DNA of 64,000 bases from Cobetia sp. L2A1 (GCF_009796845.1 NZ_CP047025.1:1178001-1242000); one strand, 5' to 3'. Counted from the first letter of the stretch, positions 8,029-17,746 are shown. Translations and numbers: made by a program. Notes: generated by a model from the sequence alone, not told the origin.

Positions 8029-10380
8029 TTGAGTCATTCGACATTGACTACCGGCGTCGCCAGCATGATTGCTCCTCCTGTCGGACAAGAGGAGCTGGAG
8101 AGCTTGCGACTGGTGGTTCAGCACACGACCAATGGGGTGTGTTGTTATGGTATGGATGGCCGCATTCGATGGGTAAATCCTGCCTTTGAGCTGCTGATGG
8201 GTTATACCGCTACTGAGCTGGTGGGTAGAGTGCCCAGTGAGATGTTGATGGGGCCTGAATCAAACCCTCTCGTCATTGCCCGGCTGCGTGAACAGCGCAG
8301 TCGCGGTGAGGCCAGCGATGAAGAGTTGGTGCACTACCACGCTAGTGGTCGCTCTCTGCGCCTGCGCTTGCATTGCATTCCGCTGTTGGCGGCAGACGGT
8401 ACGCCACAGGGGTATCTGGGGTTGCAGACCGACGTCACGCAGACGCATCAGGTGCAAGCGCTCAGCCAGTCGCAGCTAACGCTATTGGAAGCTGTCGCCG
8501 CAGGACAGCCCCTTGAACAGACGCTGATGGAGCTGTGTATCGCGATTGAGGGCGCAGCCACGCAGGTTCTTTCTTCGCTACTGCTACTCGATGAGGCGGG
8601 GGAATGCATTGCCTCTGGCGTATCGCCCCAATTACCAGAAAGCTTCATGAGTGCGTTGCGTGGTGTGCGTATCGGGGAAGGTGTGGGTACCTGCGGCACG
8701 TCCATGTGGCGGCGGGAAAGGGTGTTGACGACGTCACTGGCCACTGACTCCGCGTGGGAAGGGTTTCGGCATCATCCTGCGGCCTTGGGACTTGAGGCAT
8801 GCCTGTCGATGCCTATCCTCGATAGTGCCGGAAACTCCATGGGCAGCTTTGCCTTTTACAGTGAGTCAGGCGACGCGCTTGATGCGAACCATCAGAGCCT
8901 GCTAGAGGTGGCGGTCAATGTCGCGAGTCTTGCTATCGAGCGACATCGGCGTGATAAGCAACTGACTCACCAAGCATTGCACGATGCTCTGACGGGGCTT
9001 CCTAATCGACGTTTACTACGCCAGCACCTTGCGATGCTGGCTGATAAAGCATTGGATTGCGGGGAGATTGGCGCTCTGATGTTGCTTGATCTTGACCACT
9101 TCAAACGCCTCAATGATGTGCTTGGACATGACGCAGGAGATCGCGCCTTGATCCAGATCGCTTCTCGGCTTGAGCAAATGATAGAGCCGGGTGACATGCT
9201 GGCTCGTCATGGGGGTGACGAATTCATTGTGTTACTGGCGCCACGTCCGGGCTCAATGCTTGAAGGGATGACGAGGGCTCGGGAGGTGGGTGAAAATATG
9301 CTTCAGCGATTACGTGAGCCGCTTGTATTGGATGGACGTACCCACCAGCTATCCGGTTCGTTGGGAATCAGTCTATATCCGGAAGCAGACGCTGCATCTC
9401 GTGCTCAGCCAGTATCGAATGAAGTCGTAGCCGATGAGGATGATGCCTGGGGGCATCTACTGCACGAGGCCGATATCGCACTCTATGAGAGCAAAAGCGC
9501 CGGACGTGCTCGTTTATGTTTTTTCTGTCCTGAAATGCGGCATCAGATAATCGCGGCCACCCGCATGGAGCAAGCGTTGCGCCATGCACTGTCACATCAG
9601 CGGTTGAGCGTACATTTGCAGCCTCAGTTCATATTGCCTGCTACTGGTGCGCCGTATCTGGTCGCAGCGGAGGCGTTGCTGCGCTGGAACGATCCGGTGT
9701 TGGGCAATATCTCGCCTGCCATCTTCATTCCTGTTGCCGAGGAATCCGGGTTGATCGTTGAGCTAGGCCATTGGGTGCTTGAGCAGGTTTGCATGGCATT
9801 GGCTGACATGACGGTCAAGGGGCGCACTCTTCCGATGTCTGTGAATGTGAGTCAAGTGCAGTTTCGTAGCGTCGATTTTGTGCCGCGTGTCGCGGGTCTG
9901 TTGAAGCGCCACGCTTTCTCACCCGACTTGCTGCGTATCGAACTGACGGAAAGCCTGGAGGATGAGGATGACGTGCTGGAAAAAATCGATCAATTGGCCG
10001 CGCTTGGGCTGAGCTTTTCAATCGACGATTTCGGGACAGGGTATTCCAATCTGGCACGTCTGCGGCGTATGCCACTTAGCGAACTCAAGATAGACCGTAG
10101 CTTCATCAATGATTTGGTGAATGAAGGCGATGTGTTGGATGCACGCGTGCATTCCGTGGCGGGTAATGTTGTGGTCAGTCATGGCAACGAAATTGTGCGT
10201 GCCATGCTGGTCATGGCCCAAGCGCTATCATTGGAAGTCGTGGCAGAAGGAGTCGAGGAAGAGTACCAGCTTGAGGTACTGCGCCAGCTAGGCTGCCAGC
10301 GCGTGCAAGGGTTCTTGCTCGGGCGCCCTCAGCCGATGGGGCAACTGATTGAGGCATTCGAAGCGAAGCAGCTTGCCTGA
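8029..10380 (+). CDS. Cytoplasmic PAS-GAF-GGDEF-EAL cyclic-di-GMP protein
   Basis: Predicted soluble cyclic-di-GMP protein of about 783 residues. The TTG at 8029 is chosen because GGGGGAG sits six bases upstream; ATG at 8065 is the alternative. A PAS domain covers about residues 20-140 and a GAF domain about 150-300. A cyclase domain follows with GGDEF at 395-399, then an EAL domain with EAL at 548-550 and intact ELTES, DDFGTGYS, KIDRSF and AEGVE. The position of the product-inhibition site reads EPGD instead of RxxD, so feedback inhibition is probably lost, unlike the other GGDEF-EAL protein here. The stretch between DRSF and AEGVE seems longer than usual. No membrane segment is visible. Confidence 0.88.
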   Translation: MSHSTLTTGVASMIAPPVGQEELESLRLVVQHTTNGVCCYGMDGRIRWVNPAFELLMGYTATELVGRVPSEMLMGPESNPLVIARLREQRSRGEASDEELVHYHASGRSLRLRLHCIPLLAADGTPQGYLGLQTDVTQTHQVQALSQSQLTLLEAVAAGQPLEQTLMELCIAIEGAATQVLSSLLLLDEAGECIASGVSPQLPESFMSALRGVRIGEGVGTCGTSMWRRERVLTTSLATDSAWEGFRHHPAALGLEACLSMPILDSAGNSMGSFAFYSESGDALDANHQSLLEVAVNVASLAIERHRRDKQLTHQALHDALTGLPNRRLLRQHLAMLADKALDCGEIGALMLLDLDHFKRLNDVLGHDAGDRALIQIASRLEQMIEPGDMLARHGGDEFIVLLAPRPGSMLEGMTRAREVGENMLQRLREPLVLDGRTHQLSGSLGISLYPEADAASRAQPVSNEVVADEDDAWGHLLHEADIALYESKSAGRARLCFFCPEMRHQIIAATRMEQALRHALSHQRLSVHLQPQFILPATGAPYLVAAEALLRWNDPVLGNISPAIFIPVAEESGLIVELGHWVLEQVCMALADMTVKGRTLPMSVNVSQVQFRSVDFVPRVAGLLKRHAFSPDLLRIELTESLEDEDDVLEKIDQLAALGLSFSIDDFGTGYSNLARLRRMPLSELKIDRSFINDLVNEGDVLDARVHSVAGNVVVSHGNEIVRAMLVMAQALSLEVVAEGVEEEYQLEVLRQLGCQRVQGFLLGRPQPMGQLIEAFEAKQLA

Positions 10381-10447
10381 GGAATGATATCAGCACGCAA
10401 CTCGGGTTTATCTTGTGAGTTCAATGGCTTATAATTCTTGCCGCTTT

Positions 10448-10524
<77 letters not shown>

Positions 10525-10631
10525 GTCATAGCCCCCCTTGTTGACTCTTGTGATAGTACCTTTCACACGTGAACCTTGTCCGACAATATATGCGTAATTA
10601 CTTATGTTTTCGCGAAGACGTCATTCATTAA

Positions 10632-10992
10632 TTGTCAGAAAAATATCTGAATATCAAACGTACTTCCTTCATTTTACTGATATCAGCGGTGCAGTTGGCC
10701 GGCGTGATGATTGCGGCCTTGGTCAATGATGTGATCTCTGTGGCAGTGTTGCTGATGGGTCGGCGACATGTTCAGGCGTGCAATTCAGGCGCACAGAGGT
10801 TCGATCTGCTTGTCATTGATACTGATTTCCAGCGGCATCATGTACATGAACTTGTCAGTGATTGCTCGGTTCATGCAAGGCGAAGGCGGCTGTTCTGAGC
10901 TTCCGGATGTGGTCTTGTGCCGGCCTTGTCATCTGATACAAGGCCTGGGCATGCAGGTAGTGCCCGACAGCGGTGGCAATGACGCTGAGTAA
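10632..10992 (+). pseudogene. Possible remnant of a membrane protein gene
   Basis: Two overlapping plus-strand frames each show membrane-like hydrophobic stretches: FILLISAVQLAGVMIAALV in the first (from a TTG at 10632), and ICLSLILISSGIMYMNLSV in a second frame shifted by one base (from about 10768). Neither has a convincing ribosome binding site. The change of frame in the middle suggests an eroded gene. I cannot assign a family, and chance hydrophobic frames are possible. The stretch 10525-11010 contains nothing else I can support. Confidence 0.25.
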
Positions 10993-11010
10993 AGACACCG
11001 AGCAAGGACG

Positions 11011-12162
11011 TTACGCGTCAGTCGGCAGTGATAGAAAGTCGTCCATGATTCTGGTATCACGGAAGCGCTCGATCAACTCGGGGTCCGAGGCAAGAGAGGG
11101 CGGATTGGCGAGTCCTTCGCGTATCTTGGCTGCCAGGCCCTCGATGCTGTCGTCGGAGATCAGGCGTGATTGATCATTGATCAGTACATTGCGTACACCG
11201 CCAGGCACATCGGGGGCCACACACGGTGTACCGCAACACATGCTTTCGACGAGCACGATGCCAAAGGCTTCACTGCGAGAGCTGAGCACGAACAGTCGAG
11301 CGTGCTTCATCCACGGGTAGGGGTTGAGACGACTACCGATCAGATGCACCCTGTCTTCCACTCCGAGCTCCTTGATGAGGTTCTCGATCATTTCCCGCCT
11401 CGGGCCATCGCCGACAATGACGAGGTCTTCCTCTATCTCTGCCGCAAGATACGCCTTGATCAGTACATCCTGACGCTTGACGTCCGAGAGACGGCACACC
11501 TGAACCACATAAGGACGTGTTGGCAGCTCGACGGGTTCATCTGCCATGATGGCGATGGCATCCAGATCACAGACGTTGCCAATCGTGGCCAGTCTGCGAG
11601 GCGAGATATGATGTTGCGCGAACAGACTCTCGAGCTGACGGCGCACATTATCGGTATTGCAGATCACTTGCTTGTTGGCATATAGGCGGTGGAGAAAGAA
11701 GCGTTGCCGCCAGTTGCCCTTGATGACGCCAGGCCATGAGACAGTGACTTGCCAGAGACGCGGATCTTGCAGAGACCATACGGTCTCGAACGCGCCTTGT
11801 CCGCGCATGATGATCCGGTCGATAGGACCGTGGCGCGCTTCCAGTTTCTCGATGAAGCGACGTAGGTAGCTCCCACCATACCACCCACGCCAGACGAATC
11901 CTGAGCCCTTGATCAAGGGAGTCAGTAGCGTCCGGGTACAGATATCGTAAAGCAGGCCAATACCGGTCTTGCGAAAGGCCTTGTCAAAATCGATTTGATG
12001 CAGATGTACGCCAGCGTCGGGCACAAGCTCCAGCTCACCTTTGAGGACGAGCACATGAACCTCGTGCCCCTCGCGATGCAATACGTTGGCAAGATTGACG
12101 GTGTTACGCTGAATTCCGCCAATATTGAGCTTGCGAACGACTAACAGGACGCGCTGTTTCAT
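11011..12162 (-). CDS. GT-B family 4 glycosyltransferase
   Basis: The 383-residue protein has the two-domain layout of family 4 glycosyltransferases. The N-terminal acceptor domain begins with VVRKLNIGGIQRNTVNLAN. The C-terminal nucleotide-sugar domain has QVCRLSDVKRQDVLI, VIVGDGPRR and the EX7E-type motif SRSEAFGIVLVE followed by GTPCVAPDVPGG. It probably transfers a sugar to a cell-surface glycan or exopolysaccharide. It is isolated, with no polysaccharide operon around it, and sits between a tRNA gene and AT-rich non-coding DNA. Substrate and acceptor are unknown. Confidence 0.82.
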   Translation of the reverse strand: MKQRVLLVVRKLNIGGIQRNTVNLANVLHREGHEVHVLVLKGELELVPDAGVHLHQIDFDKAFRKTGIGLLYDICTRTLLTPLIKGSGFVWRGWYGGSYLRRFIEKLEARHGPIDRIIMRGQGAFETVWSLQDPRLWQVTVSWPGVIKGNWRQRFFLHRLYANKQVICNTDNVRRQLESLFAQHHISPRRLATIGNVCDLDAIAIMADEPVELPTRPYVVQVCRLSDVKRQDVLIKAYLAAEIEEDLVIVGDGPRREMIENLIKELGVEDRVHLIGSRLNPYPWMKHARLFVLSSRSEAFGIVLVESMCCGTPCVAPDVPGGVRNVLINDQSRLISDDSIEGLAAKIREGLANPPSLASDPELIERFRDTRIMDDFLSLPTDA

Positions 12163-12850
12163 GGCAGATTTCTGTATCAGATAAGTGTCAGGATATAGGC
12201 ATATTCTACCGCGATACCCAAGGAGAGGGGAACAGCCTTCCTGTCTCTACTGTGTTGTTCCAGTATCGACATATAAGCGGGCGGATACCCCCTCGGCGCT
12301 GTGATTTTTGCAGGTCTTCATGGTATTGGACTGATGTGATTCATGAATATATTCCGTATTTATCGATTCTTGTTCATGTCGCTCGATACCTGAGGAGGAA
12401 GAGCGTAATAGTCTATTGATAGCAGTGTCTATTGCTCTGGTGACAATGGAAGTAAAGTAGATGGCTGGTATTGAAGCGCCGGCATCTTGACGTGTTGTGA
12501 ATATCTGCAAGGCACCGGTGATCTATAAAATATAATCGATAAGATGTGCTGGGTGTTTGTCGACATTATAATATTTTATTGTAGCGCTGTTTATTTCATT
12601 TCTCTGATGGAAAAACCTTGTGTCAGCGCATGGCTCGCCTGGCTTGCATTCTGTCGATGATGGGGTAGCCTACTCGCGCCTTGTGAGTTGAGAATTTCAT
12701 CGTGCTCGGTACCTCCATGGGCTCCAACGTCTTGTGATGTATCTCAAGCGGTGAGGCATTGCGCAGTGCGACAAGCTTTCGTGAAGATGCGAGAGGTGTT
12801 GTCAGCTCATACATCATTTGATGTCATTTCATACCTAAGAACCCCTCTAC
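12163..12850. other. AT-rich non-coding region, 688 bases
   Basis: Parts of this region, mainly about 12300-12620, are clearly richer in A and T than the rest of the window and contain several TATAAT-like strings. Two short minus-strand frames exist (12247-12510 and 12623-12817). The second encodes 64 residues starting MMYELTTPLASSRKLVALRN, but neither has a good ribosome binding site or a family I know. With the isolated glycosyltransferase and the nearby tRNA this looks like acquired or decaying DNA. Confidence 0.45.
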
Positions 12851-13693
12851 ATGCCTGACCAATCGCTTCCCTCTTCGCCTCGCGTGCGTCGCGCAACAGC
12901 AGACCGTCACTTTGATGGTCTTGCTGACAAGTTCGAACGCGGCTTTTATTCGACCGAGCGTGGGCAGGTTCGTCTTGAACTGACGCGGCGCTTGCTAGAA
13001 GAGCGCTTTGCCAATCTGCCCGCCGGTGAAGTACTGGAAATTGGTGCCGGGCTTGGTCAGACCGCGCTCTGGTGGTTGACGCATGGCCATCAACTTACGC
13101 TGGTCGAGCCATCAGTTGAGATGCGTGAACGCGCGCAGCAGCGACTGGCCGAGTCTGCTGAACAGGGCATTCTGGCAGAGTCTGATCTGACTCGTCTGGC
13201 GTGGTCCAGTGAGGACTTGCAGGGCTTCGCGGCCCGCACTGAGCACCAATGGCCAGTGGTCGTCTGCCATGCCGTGCTGGAGTGGCTGATAGCACCGCAG
13301 CAGGGTTTTGCGTTATTGGCAGGTTTGTTGGCGCCAGGGGGTGTCATGTCGCTTAGCGTCTTCAATCGTGATGCCCTCGCATTTTCGAATGTGACCAAGG
13401 GCAATTTTGACAAGACGCTGGAGGATCGTTTGGCGGGCTGGGGAACTGGCAAGCGCCTGACACCCATCTCGCCACTGCGTGACACCGAGATTCGCCAGTG
13501 GGCCAGCGATGCGGGTCTTGAGGTGCGTGAGCTGACTGGTCTACGAGTTTTCCATGATTATTTGCGCTCTCGTGAGCCACTGAGCAGCACTGACATGGAA
13601 AAGCTACTGGAGCTGGAGAGTCGTCACTGGCGTACGCCGCCCTTTGTCTATCTGGGACGTTATCTGCACTACGAGATAGTACGTCCCGCCTGA
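12851..13693 (+). CDS. cmoM: tRNA 5-carboxymethoxyuridine methyltransferase CmoM
   Basis: CmoM uses S-adenosylmethionine to methylate the carboxyl group of 5-carboxymethoxyuridine at tRNA position 34, giving mcmo5U. The 280-residue protein has the AdoMet motif LEIGAGLGQTALWW, then CHAVLEWL, LAPGGVMSLSVFN, GLRVFHDYLR and LGRYLHYE, all matching the enteric protein closely. It is about 20 residues longer at the N terminus. The genes for the earlier steps, cmoA and cmoB, lie about 11 kb away in this window. rsmC follows on the same strand. Confidence 0.92.
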   Translation: MPDQSLPSSPRVRRATADRHFDGLADKFERGFYSTERGQVRLELTRRLLEERFANLPAGEVLEIGAGLGQTALWWLTHGHQLTLVEPSVEMRERAQQRLAESAEQGILAESDLTRLAWSSEDLQGFAARTEHQWPVVVCHAVLEWLIAPQQGFALLAGLLAPGGVMSLSVFNRDALAFSNVTKGNFDKTLEDRLAGWGTGKRLTPISPLRDTEIRQWASDAGLEVRELTGLRVFHDYLRSREPLSSTDMEKLLELESRHWRTPPFVYLGRYLHYEIVRPA

Positions 13694-13773
13694 TTTACTG
13701 CTGTTTTGGTTGAATATGCCTCATAGTTGCGACCCTATTTTCGATCGCCCCCTATTACCTTGATGGAGCCACC

Positions 13774-14829
13774 ATGACCGCTCAGACCCCCGCTTGCCAG
13801 TTGCTTGAACGCCAGGATAGCGACTTCCGTGATTGGCTGTGGGTTGCACCGCCGCGTGATGACTGGTGGCTGGCAGCTGATCGTCAGCGCCGCGTCTGGG
13901 GCCACGACACCGGTATTCTCAATGCCGCACGTGATGCCGGGCATCAGGTGAGTCATGCCGTCGCTTTTGACGAAGCGCGCGCGGACGAGGCCATTGCGCA
14001 GGCTGCTGGCGCGTTGCTGTTCTGGCCCAAGGCCCATGCGCTAGGTGAGTGGTGGCTGGTAGCGCTGTGTCACGTGTTGCCCGTGGGCACACCGATCAAG
14101 GTAGTGGGTGAAGTCAATGGTGGCATCAAGCGCGCCGAGCGTATTCTCAAGGCACTGGGCATGGTGGCGCGCAAGGATGACACTGCGCGTCGTTGTCAGC
14201 TGTGGTCTTCCGCGACCAGCGAACTCACCTCCGAGCTGGCGGCAACAGCGGATTCCCCGCTCGTGGTAGAGGGGGAATGGACGGAAGGCTGGGGCGAGTT
14301 CGAAGCCTTGGATATGCGGCTTACCAGCCATCCTGGCTTATACGGCAATGCCAAGCTGGACCCGGGCACCGCACTGCTGCTGGGTAGCCTACCGACCCGC
14401 GGTTACAAGCGTGCGCTGGATATCGGGGCTGGCGACGGTGTCATTAGTTGTTGGCTGGCCAAGCACGATGCGCGAGTGACAGCTGGCGATGTTAGTGCCT
14501 TTGCAGTAGAAGCGACTCAGCGCAGTCTGGGGCTGAATGGCTTTGAGGGAGACGTACGACTCAGCGACGTGTTCTCGGCATTTGAAGGTGAGCGTTTCGA
14601 GGCTATCGTTGCCAATCCGCCGTTCCATCACGAGCGTGATATCGACTACGGGCCGGCGGCACGTTTAATCAATCAGGCATCCCGGCATCTGATGCCAGGC
14701 GGAACGTTGACACTGGTCGCCAACGCTTTCTTGCCGTATCCGGATATGCTCGCTGCCGCCTTTGACAGCTTCGAAGTACTCGCCGAAACGCGGCAGTTCA
14801 AAGTGTATTGCGCGCGCAAGGCACGCTGA
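13774..14829 (+). CDS. rsmC: 16S rRNA m2G1207 methyltransferase RsmC
   Basis: RsmC methylates guanine 1207 of 16S rRNA during 30S assembly. The 351-residue protein has an N-terminal degenerate methyltransferase-like half ending in KVVGEVNGGIKRAERIL. The catalytic C-terminal half has the AdoMet motif LDIGAGDGVIS and the NPPFH motif typical of exocyclic amino methyltransferases. GGAG lies just upstream of the ATG. It follows cmoM by 80 bases, so the two may be co-transcribed, and it is convergent with greB. Confidence 0.93.
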   Translation: MTAQTPACQLLERQDSDFRDWLWVAPPRDDWWLAADRQRRVWGHDTGILNAARDAGHQVSHAVAFDEARADEAIAQAAGALLFWPKAHALGEWWLVALCHVLPVGTPIKVVGEVNGGIKRAERILKALGMVARKDDTARRCQLWSSATSELTSELAATADSPLVVEGEWTEGWGEFEALDMRLTSHPGLYGNAKLDPGTALLLGSLPTRGYKRALDIGAGDGVISCWLAKHDARVTAGDVSAFAVEATQRSLGLNGFEGDVRLSDVFSAFEGERFEAIVANPPFHHERDIDYGPAARLINQASRHLMPGGTLTLVANAFLPYPDMLAAAFDSFEVLAETRQFKVYCARKAR

Positions 14830-14856
14830 TAATGCGCTAATGCCGTTGGAGAAGAT

Positions 14857-15396
14857 TCATGATGCCGGTGGCAAATAGCGTATATCGCTAATGAGATAGG
14901 TGGCCACACCGCCCGGTGCGGCCACACTCACTTCATCATCCAATCTTTTTCCAAGCAAAGCCTTGGCAAGCGGCGCATCGACACTGATCCAGCGACGGGC
15001 ATTATCTGTCTCATCAGGCCCGACGATACGAATCTCCATCTCTTCTTCCTGCTCATTCTCCAGCGTGACGAACGCAGCGAAATACACCCTCTCCTGATCG
15101 GTCGGTAGACGGTCTACTACCGTTAGCTCGTCGAGGCGTTTTTCCAAGTATGCGATGCGCGCAATGGTCTGATTGAGTTCCTTCTTGTTATAGGTGTAGT
15201 CCGCATTCTCGCTGCGATCGCCCATGGCAGCAGCTTCACCAGTCTTGCGTGACAGGTCTGGGCGCTTGACGCGACGCAGGTAGTCGGCAGTCCCTTTCAT
15301 GCGTGCGTAGCCTTGCGGCGTGATCACGTTGCTCTTCTTTTCCTGGCGCGGGTCAGTTTTTGGATCGCGCCAACGCGTCATGTTGCGTCCCTGCAT
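14857..15396 (-). CDS. greB: Transcript cleavage factor GreB
   Basis: GreB binds the secondary channel of RNA polymerase and stimulates cleavage of backtracked RNA. The 179-residue protein has the N-terminal coiled coil with the acidic tip GDRSENADY and a C-terminal FKBP-like domain. The start at 15396 follows GGAGAG; a longer frame to 15450 lacks support. YNKKELNQTIARI after the tip and its length favour GreB over GreA. The first residues (MQGRNMTRWRDPKTDPRQEK) form a basic extension beyond the common GreB start. It is monocistronic and convergent with rsmC. Confidence 0.92.
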   Translation of the reverse strand: MQGRNMTRWRDPKTDPRQEKKSNVITPQGYARMKGTADYLRRVKRPDLSRKTGEAAAMGDRSENADYTYNKKELNQTIARIAYLEKRLDELTVVDRLPTDQERVYFAAFVTLENEQEEEMEIRIVGPDETDNARRWISVDAPLAKALLGKRLDDEVSVAAPGGVATYLISDIRYLPPAS

Positions 15397-15549
15397 GAGT
15401 CTCTCCTGAGTTTGCGCGGTGGTCTGGCCTGCGTTGAGGCCTGCGACCAAGGAGTATTGGCAACTAATTCAAACGTTCGTTACAGTTTCGACATGCCATG
15501 TGCTCGCCATGCAATCCCATTAACAATTACAAATGTCAGGGAGCTGTCC

Positions 15550-16233
15550 ATGCTGTCATCCCATTCCAGTTCACGTCGTGTCACACGCCACCTAAGCCAA
15601 CTCCTGATGTCCGGTAGCCTCGCCTTGGGCATCACTTTGGCCGGCATGACGGGTGCCTATGCTGCAGAGGGTGACGATGCTGTCTTCCCATTGATGAAGC
15701 GCTGGGCCCAGATCAACTATCAGTCTACCGGTGATGCGCAGGAAAAGGGCATGGAGGGGCTGGGCAAGGAAGCCAGAGCGCTGGCGGATCAGTATCCGAG
15801 CAATGCTCATGTGTTGACCTGGGAGGGTATCATCCTTGCGTCCTGGGCCAAGGCACGCGGTGGTCTGGGGGCGTTGGATCTCGCCAAGGAAGCCAAGGCC
15901 ACACTTGAGCAGGCTATCACCCTCGACCCGCGCGGCGACAATGCCTCGGCCTATGTGACTCTTGGTGCGCTCTATGACAAGGCGCCGGGGTGGCCGGTCG
16001 GTTTCGGGAATGATGACAAGGCCGGAGACGTCCTGCGCAAGGGGCTTGAAATCAATCCCATGGGAATGGATACCAATTTCTACTATGCGGATTATCTCGC
16101 TTCAGAGGGCGAGGATGCCAAGGCGCTTGAGCATGCTCAGAAGGCGCTCAATGGCCCGGCCCGGCCCAATCGCGAGCTGGCCGATCAAGAGCTCAAGAGG
16201 GAGATTCAGGCGCTCATCGCACGGCTGAAATAA
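15550..16233 (+). CDS. Periplasmic TPR-like protein of unknown function
   Basis: The 227-residue protein begins with a signal peptide ending in GAYA-A, so it should be exported to the periplasm. The mature part is helical with TPR-like repeats: a stretch with WEGIILASWAKARGG, one around AKATLEQAITLDPRGDNASA, and one around AGDVLRKGLEINPMG followed by the YYADYLASEGEDAKALEHAQ helix pair. GGGAG precedes the ATG. It resembles the substrate-handling TPR proteins associated with some transporters, but no transporter is adjacent. I cannot assign a function. Confidence 0.75.
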   Translation: MLSSHSSSRRVTRHLSQLLMSGSLALGITLAGMTGAYAAEGDDAVFPLMKRWAQINYQSTGDAQEKGMEGLGKEARALADQYPSNAHVLTWEGIILASWAKARGGLGALDLAKEAKATLEQAITLDPRGDNASAYVTLGALYDKAPGWPVGFGNDDKAGDVLRKGLEINPMGMDTNFYYADYLASEGEDAKALEHAQKALNGPARPNRELADQELKREIQALIARLK

Positions 16234-16265
16234 TCGCACGCCCCTCATGAGTGAAGCGCCTATCT

Positions 16266-16296
16266 GCTGCCCGAACGGACTTTCCGCTCGGGCAGC
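16266..16296. terminator. Terminator-like hairpin
   Basis: GCTGCCCGA (16266-16274) pairs with TCGGGCAGC (16288-16296), with an inner CGG/CCG pairing. It follows the TPR gene by about 30 bases and precedes nudF. There is no T tract, so the activity is uncertain. Confidence 0.5.
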
Positions 16297-16396
16297 GTTG
16301 TATGGGCCAGCCATCAGGCAGGACACTGTCATCGAGGTACGGGCTGGTCAGCACTGCTATGGGTTAGGATAATGGCGCTTCAGCCAAGGAGGAAGC

Positions 16397-17035
16397 ATGA
16401 GCGATAGGCAAGAGCACGTGGCAGGCGAGCAGGTGTTCGCGTATGCGGACGTCGAGAACGTCGAGACCAAGGTACTGCAGAAAGGCTTCTTCCAGCTTGA
16501 GCAACGTCGGTTGCGTCACCGGCGCTTCAATGGTGGCTGGAGTGACGTCATCAATCGTGAAGTGCACGTTCGTCATGATGCCGTCGGCGTGTTGCCCTAC
16601 GACCCTGTGCTTGATCGAGTCGTATTCGTGGAGCAGATTCGTGCCGGTATGCTGGACGATGAGCGGACTCCCTGGAGCCTGGAACCCGTTGCCGGCCTGG
16701 TCGACAAGGATGAGAGTGCTGCTGAAGTGGCGCGCCGTGAAGCAGACGAAGAAGCCGGCTGTGAGCTCTCAGAGTTGATCGAGCTGTATCGTTACTATCC
16801 CAGTCCCGGCGCGTGCACCGAGCAAGTCACCCTGTTCATCGGTCTGTGTGATAGCAGTGGATTGGGCGGCGTTCATGGGCTTGCGGAAGAGAATGAGGAC
16901 ATTCGGGTTCACGTGCTCGATTTTCAGGCAGCCTTGGATCTCCTCGAACAGGGGCGTCTGGGCAATGCGATGGCCATCATGGCGATGCAGTGGTTGTTGA
17001 GAGAACGAGCGTCACTGCGTGTGATGCACGCCTGA
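16397..17035 (+). CDS. nudF: ADP-ribose pyrophosphatase NudF
   Basis: NudF hydrolyses ADP-ribose to AMP and ribose 5-phosphate. The 212-residue protein carries a complete Nudix box at about residues 100-122, with GLVDKDESAAEVARREADEE fitting Gx5Ex7REUxEExGU. AAGGAGG sits six bases before the ATG. The following genes are yqiB and cpdA, the same order as in E. coli and Pseudomonas, which supports the assignment among the many Nudix families. Confidence 0.93.
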   Translation: MSDRQEHVAGEQVFAYADVENVETKVLQKGFFQLEQRRLRHRRFNGGWSDVINREVHVRHDAVGVLPYDPVLDRVVFVEQIRAGMLDDERTPWSLEPVAGLVDKDESAAEVARREADEEAGCELSELIELYRYYPSPGACTEQVTLFIGLCDSSGLGGVHGLAEENEDIRVHVLDFQAALDLLEQGRLGNAMAIMAMQWLLRERASLRVMHA

Positions 17036-17299
17036 GTCACGCCACCTGAGCAGCGTATGGCAATCCCCGCTGACTCACGCTGTGAATCCGATCGTGTCAT
17101 GAAGAGCTGCTATTCTTGGCTTCATCTCGAGAGCCGCTTTCCAGAGGCGGCTCGGTCACATGGATCGGTATGCAAAGCGTGCGTCGAGACTTGAATCCGA
17201 ACAGATCGACCTCAAGACAGTGCATTCTTCACTCCATATCTCCCTCTGTCACCGCTGATGGTCGCGGCGGAGGGTAACCAGTTCGCAAGGAGATCGCCC

Positions 17300-17746
17300 A
17301 TGCAGGTCAAGAAAGCCTATGTGGCTGACCTTAAAGCACTCCATGCTGAGTGCGGGTCCAACTATTTACGCCTCACACGTATTCTCGGCAAGGTCGAGGC
17401 CGGTGACAGCTTTGCTTTCCCGCTGGCCGGCAATCAGGGACACTTCGGCACGTTATTGCTGGAAGTGGTCGAATGTGCGCCCTATACCACCATGGTAACG
17501 GTCGCCCAGACAGGCGTGCTGGATCACATCATTGATTCGCCCCGGATGAGTGTGCACCTCTATCACGATGTGCGGATGGCGGAAGTCACTGATTTTCAGC
17601 GCCAGCGTCATTTTTCCGGACGTAATCGCTACCCGAATCCACGCATGCATCAGCCCGACGAGAAGCTTCAGATCAATCGCTTTTTGGGTGAGTGGCTGAC
17701 ACATGCACAAGCTTTCGGGCAGGCTGATGTTCCTGAGCTGCCCTGA
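17300..17746 (+). CDS. yqiB: DUF1249 family protein YqiB
   Basis: A 148-residue conserved protein with no known biochemical role. Recognisable segments are LHAECGSNYLRL near the N terminus, SVHLYHDVRMAEV, and YPNPRMHQPDEKLQINRFLG near the C terminus. The ATG at 17300 follows AAGGAG; a longer frame to 17258 has no such signal. The gene sits between nudF and cpdA as in E. coli, so a link to nucleotide metabolism is often assumed but is unproven. Confidence 0.88.
   Translation: MQVKKAYVADLKALHAECGSNYLRLTRILGKVEAGDSFAFPLAGNQGHFGTLLLEVVECAPYTTMVTVAQTGVLDHIIDSPRMSVHLYHDVRMAEVTDFQRQRHFSGRNRYPNPRMHQPDEKLQINRFLGEWLTHAQAFGQADVPELP

Noticed and set aside
12247..12510. An 87-codon minus-strand frame in the AT-rich region
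   Set aside because: It begins at a TTG without a ribosome binding site and shows no recognisable family.
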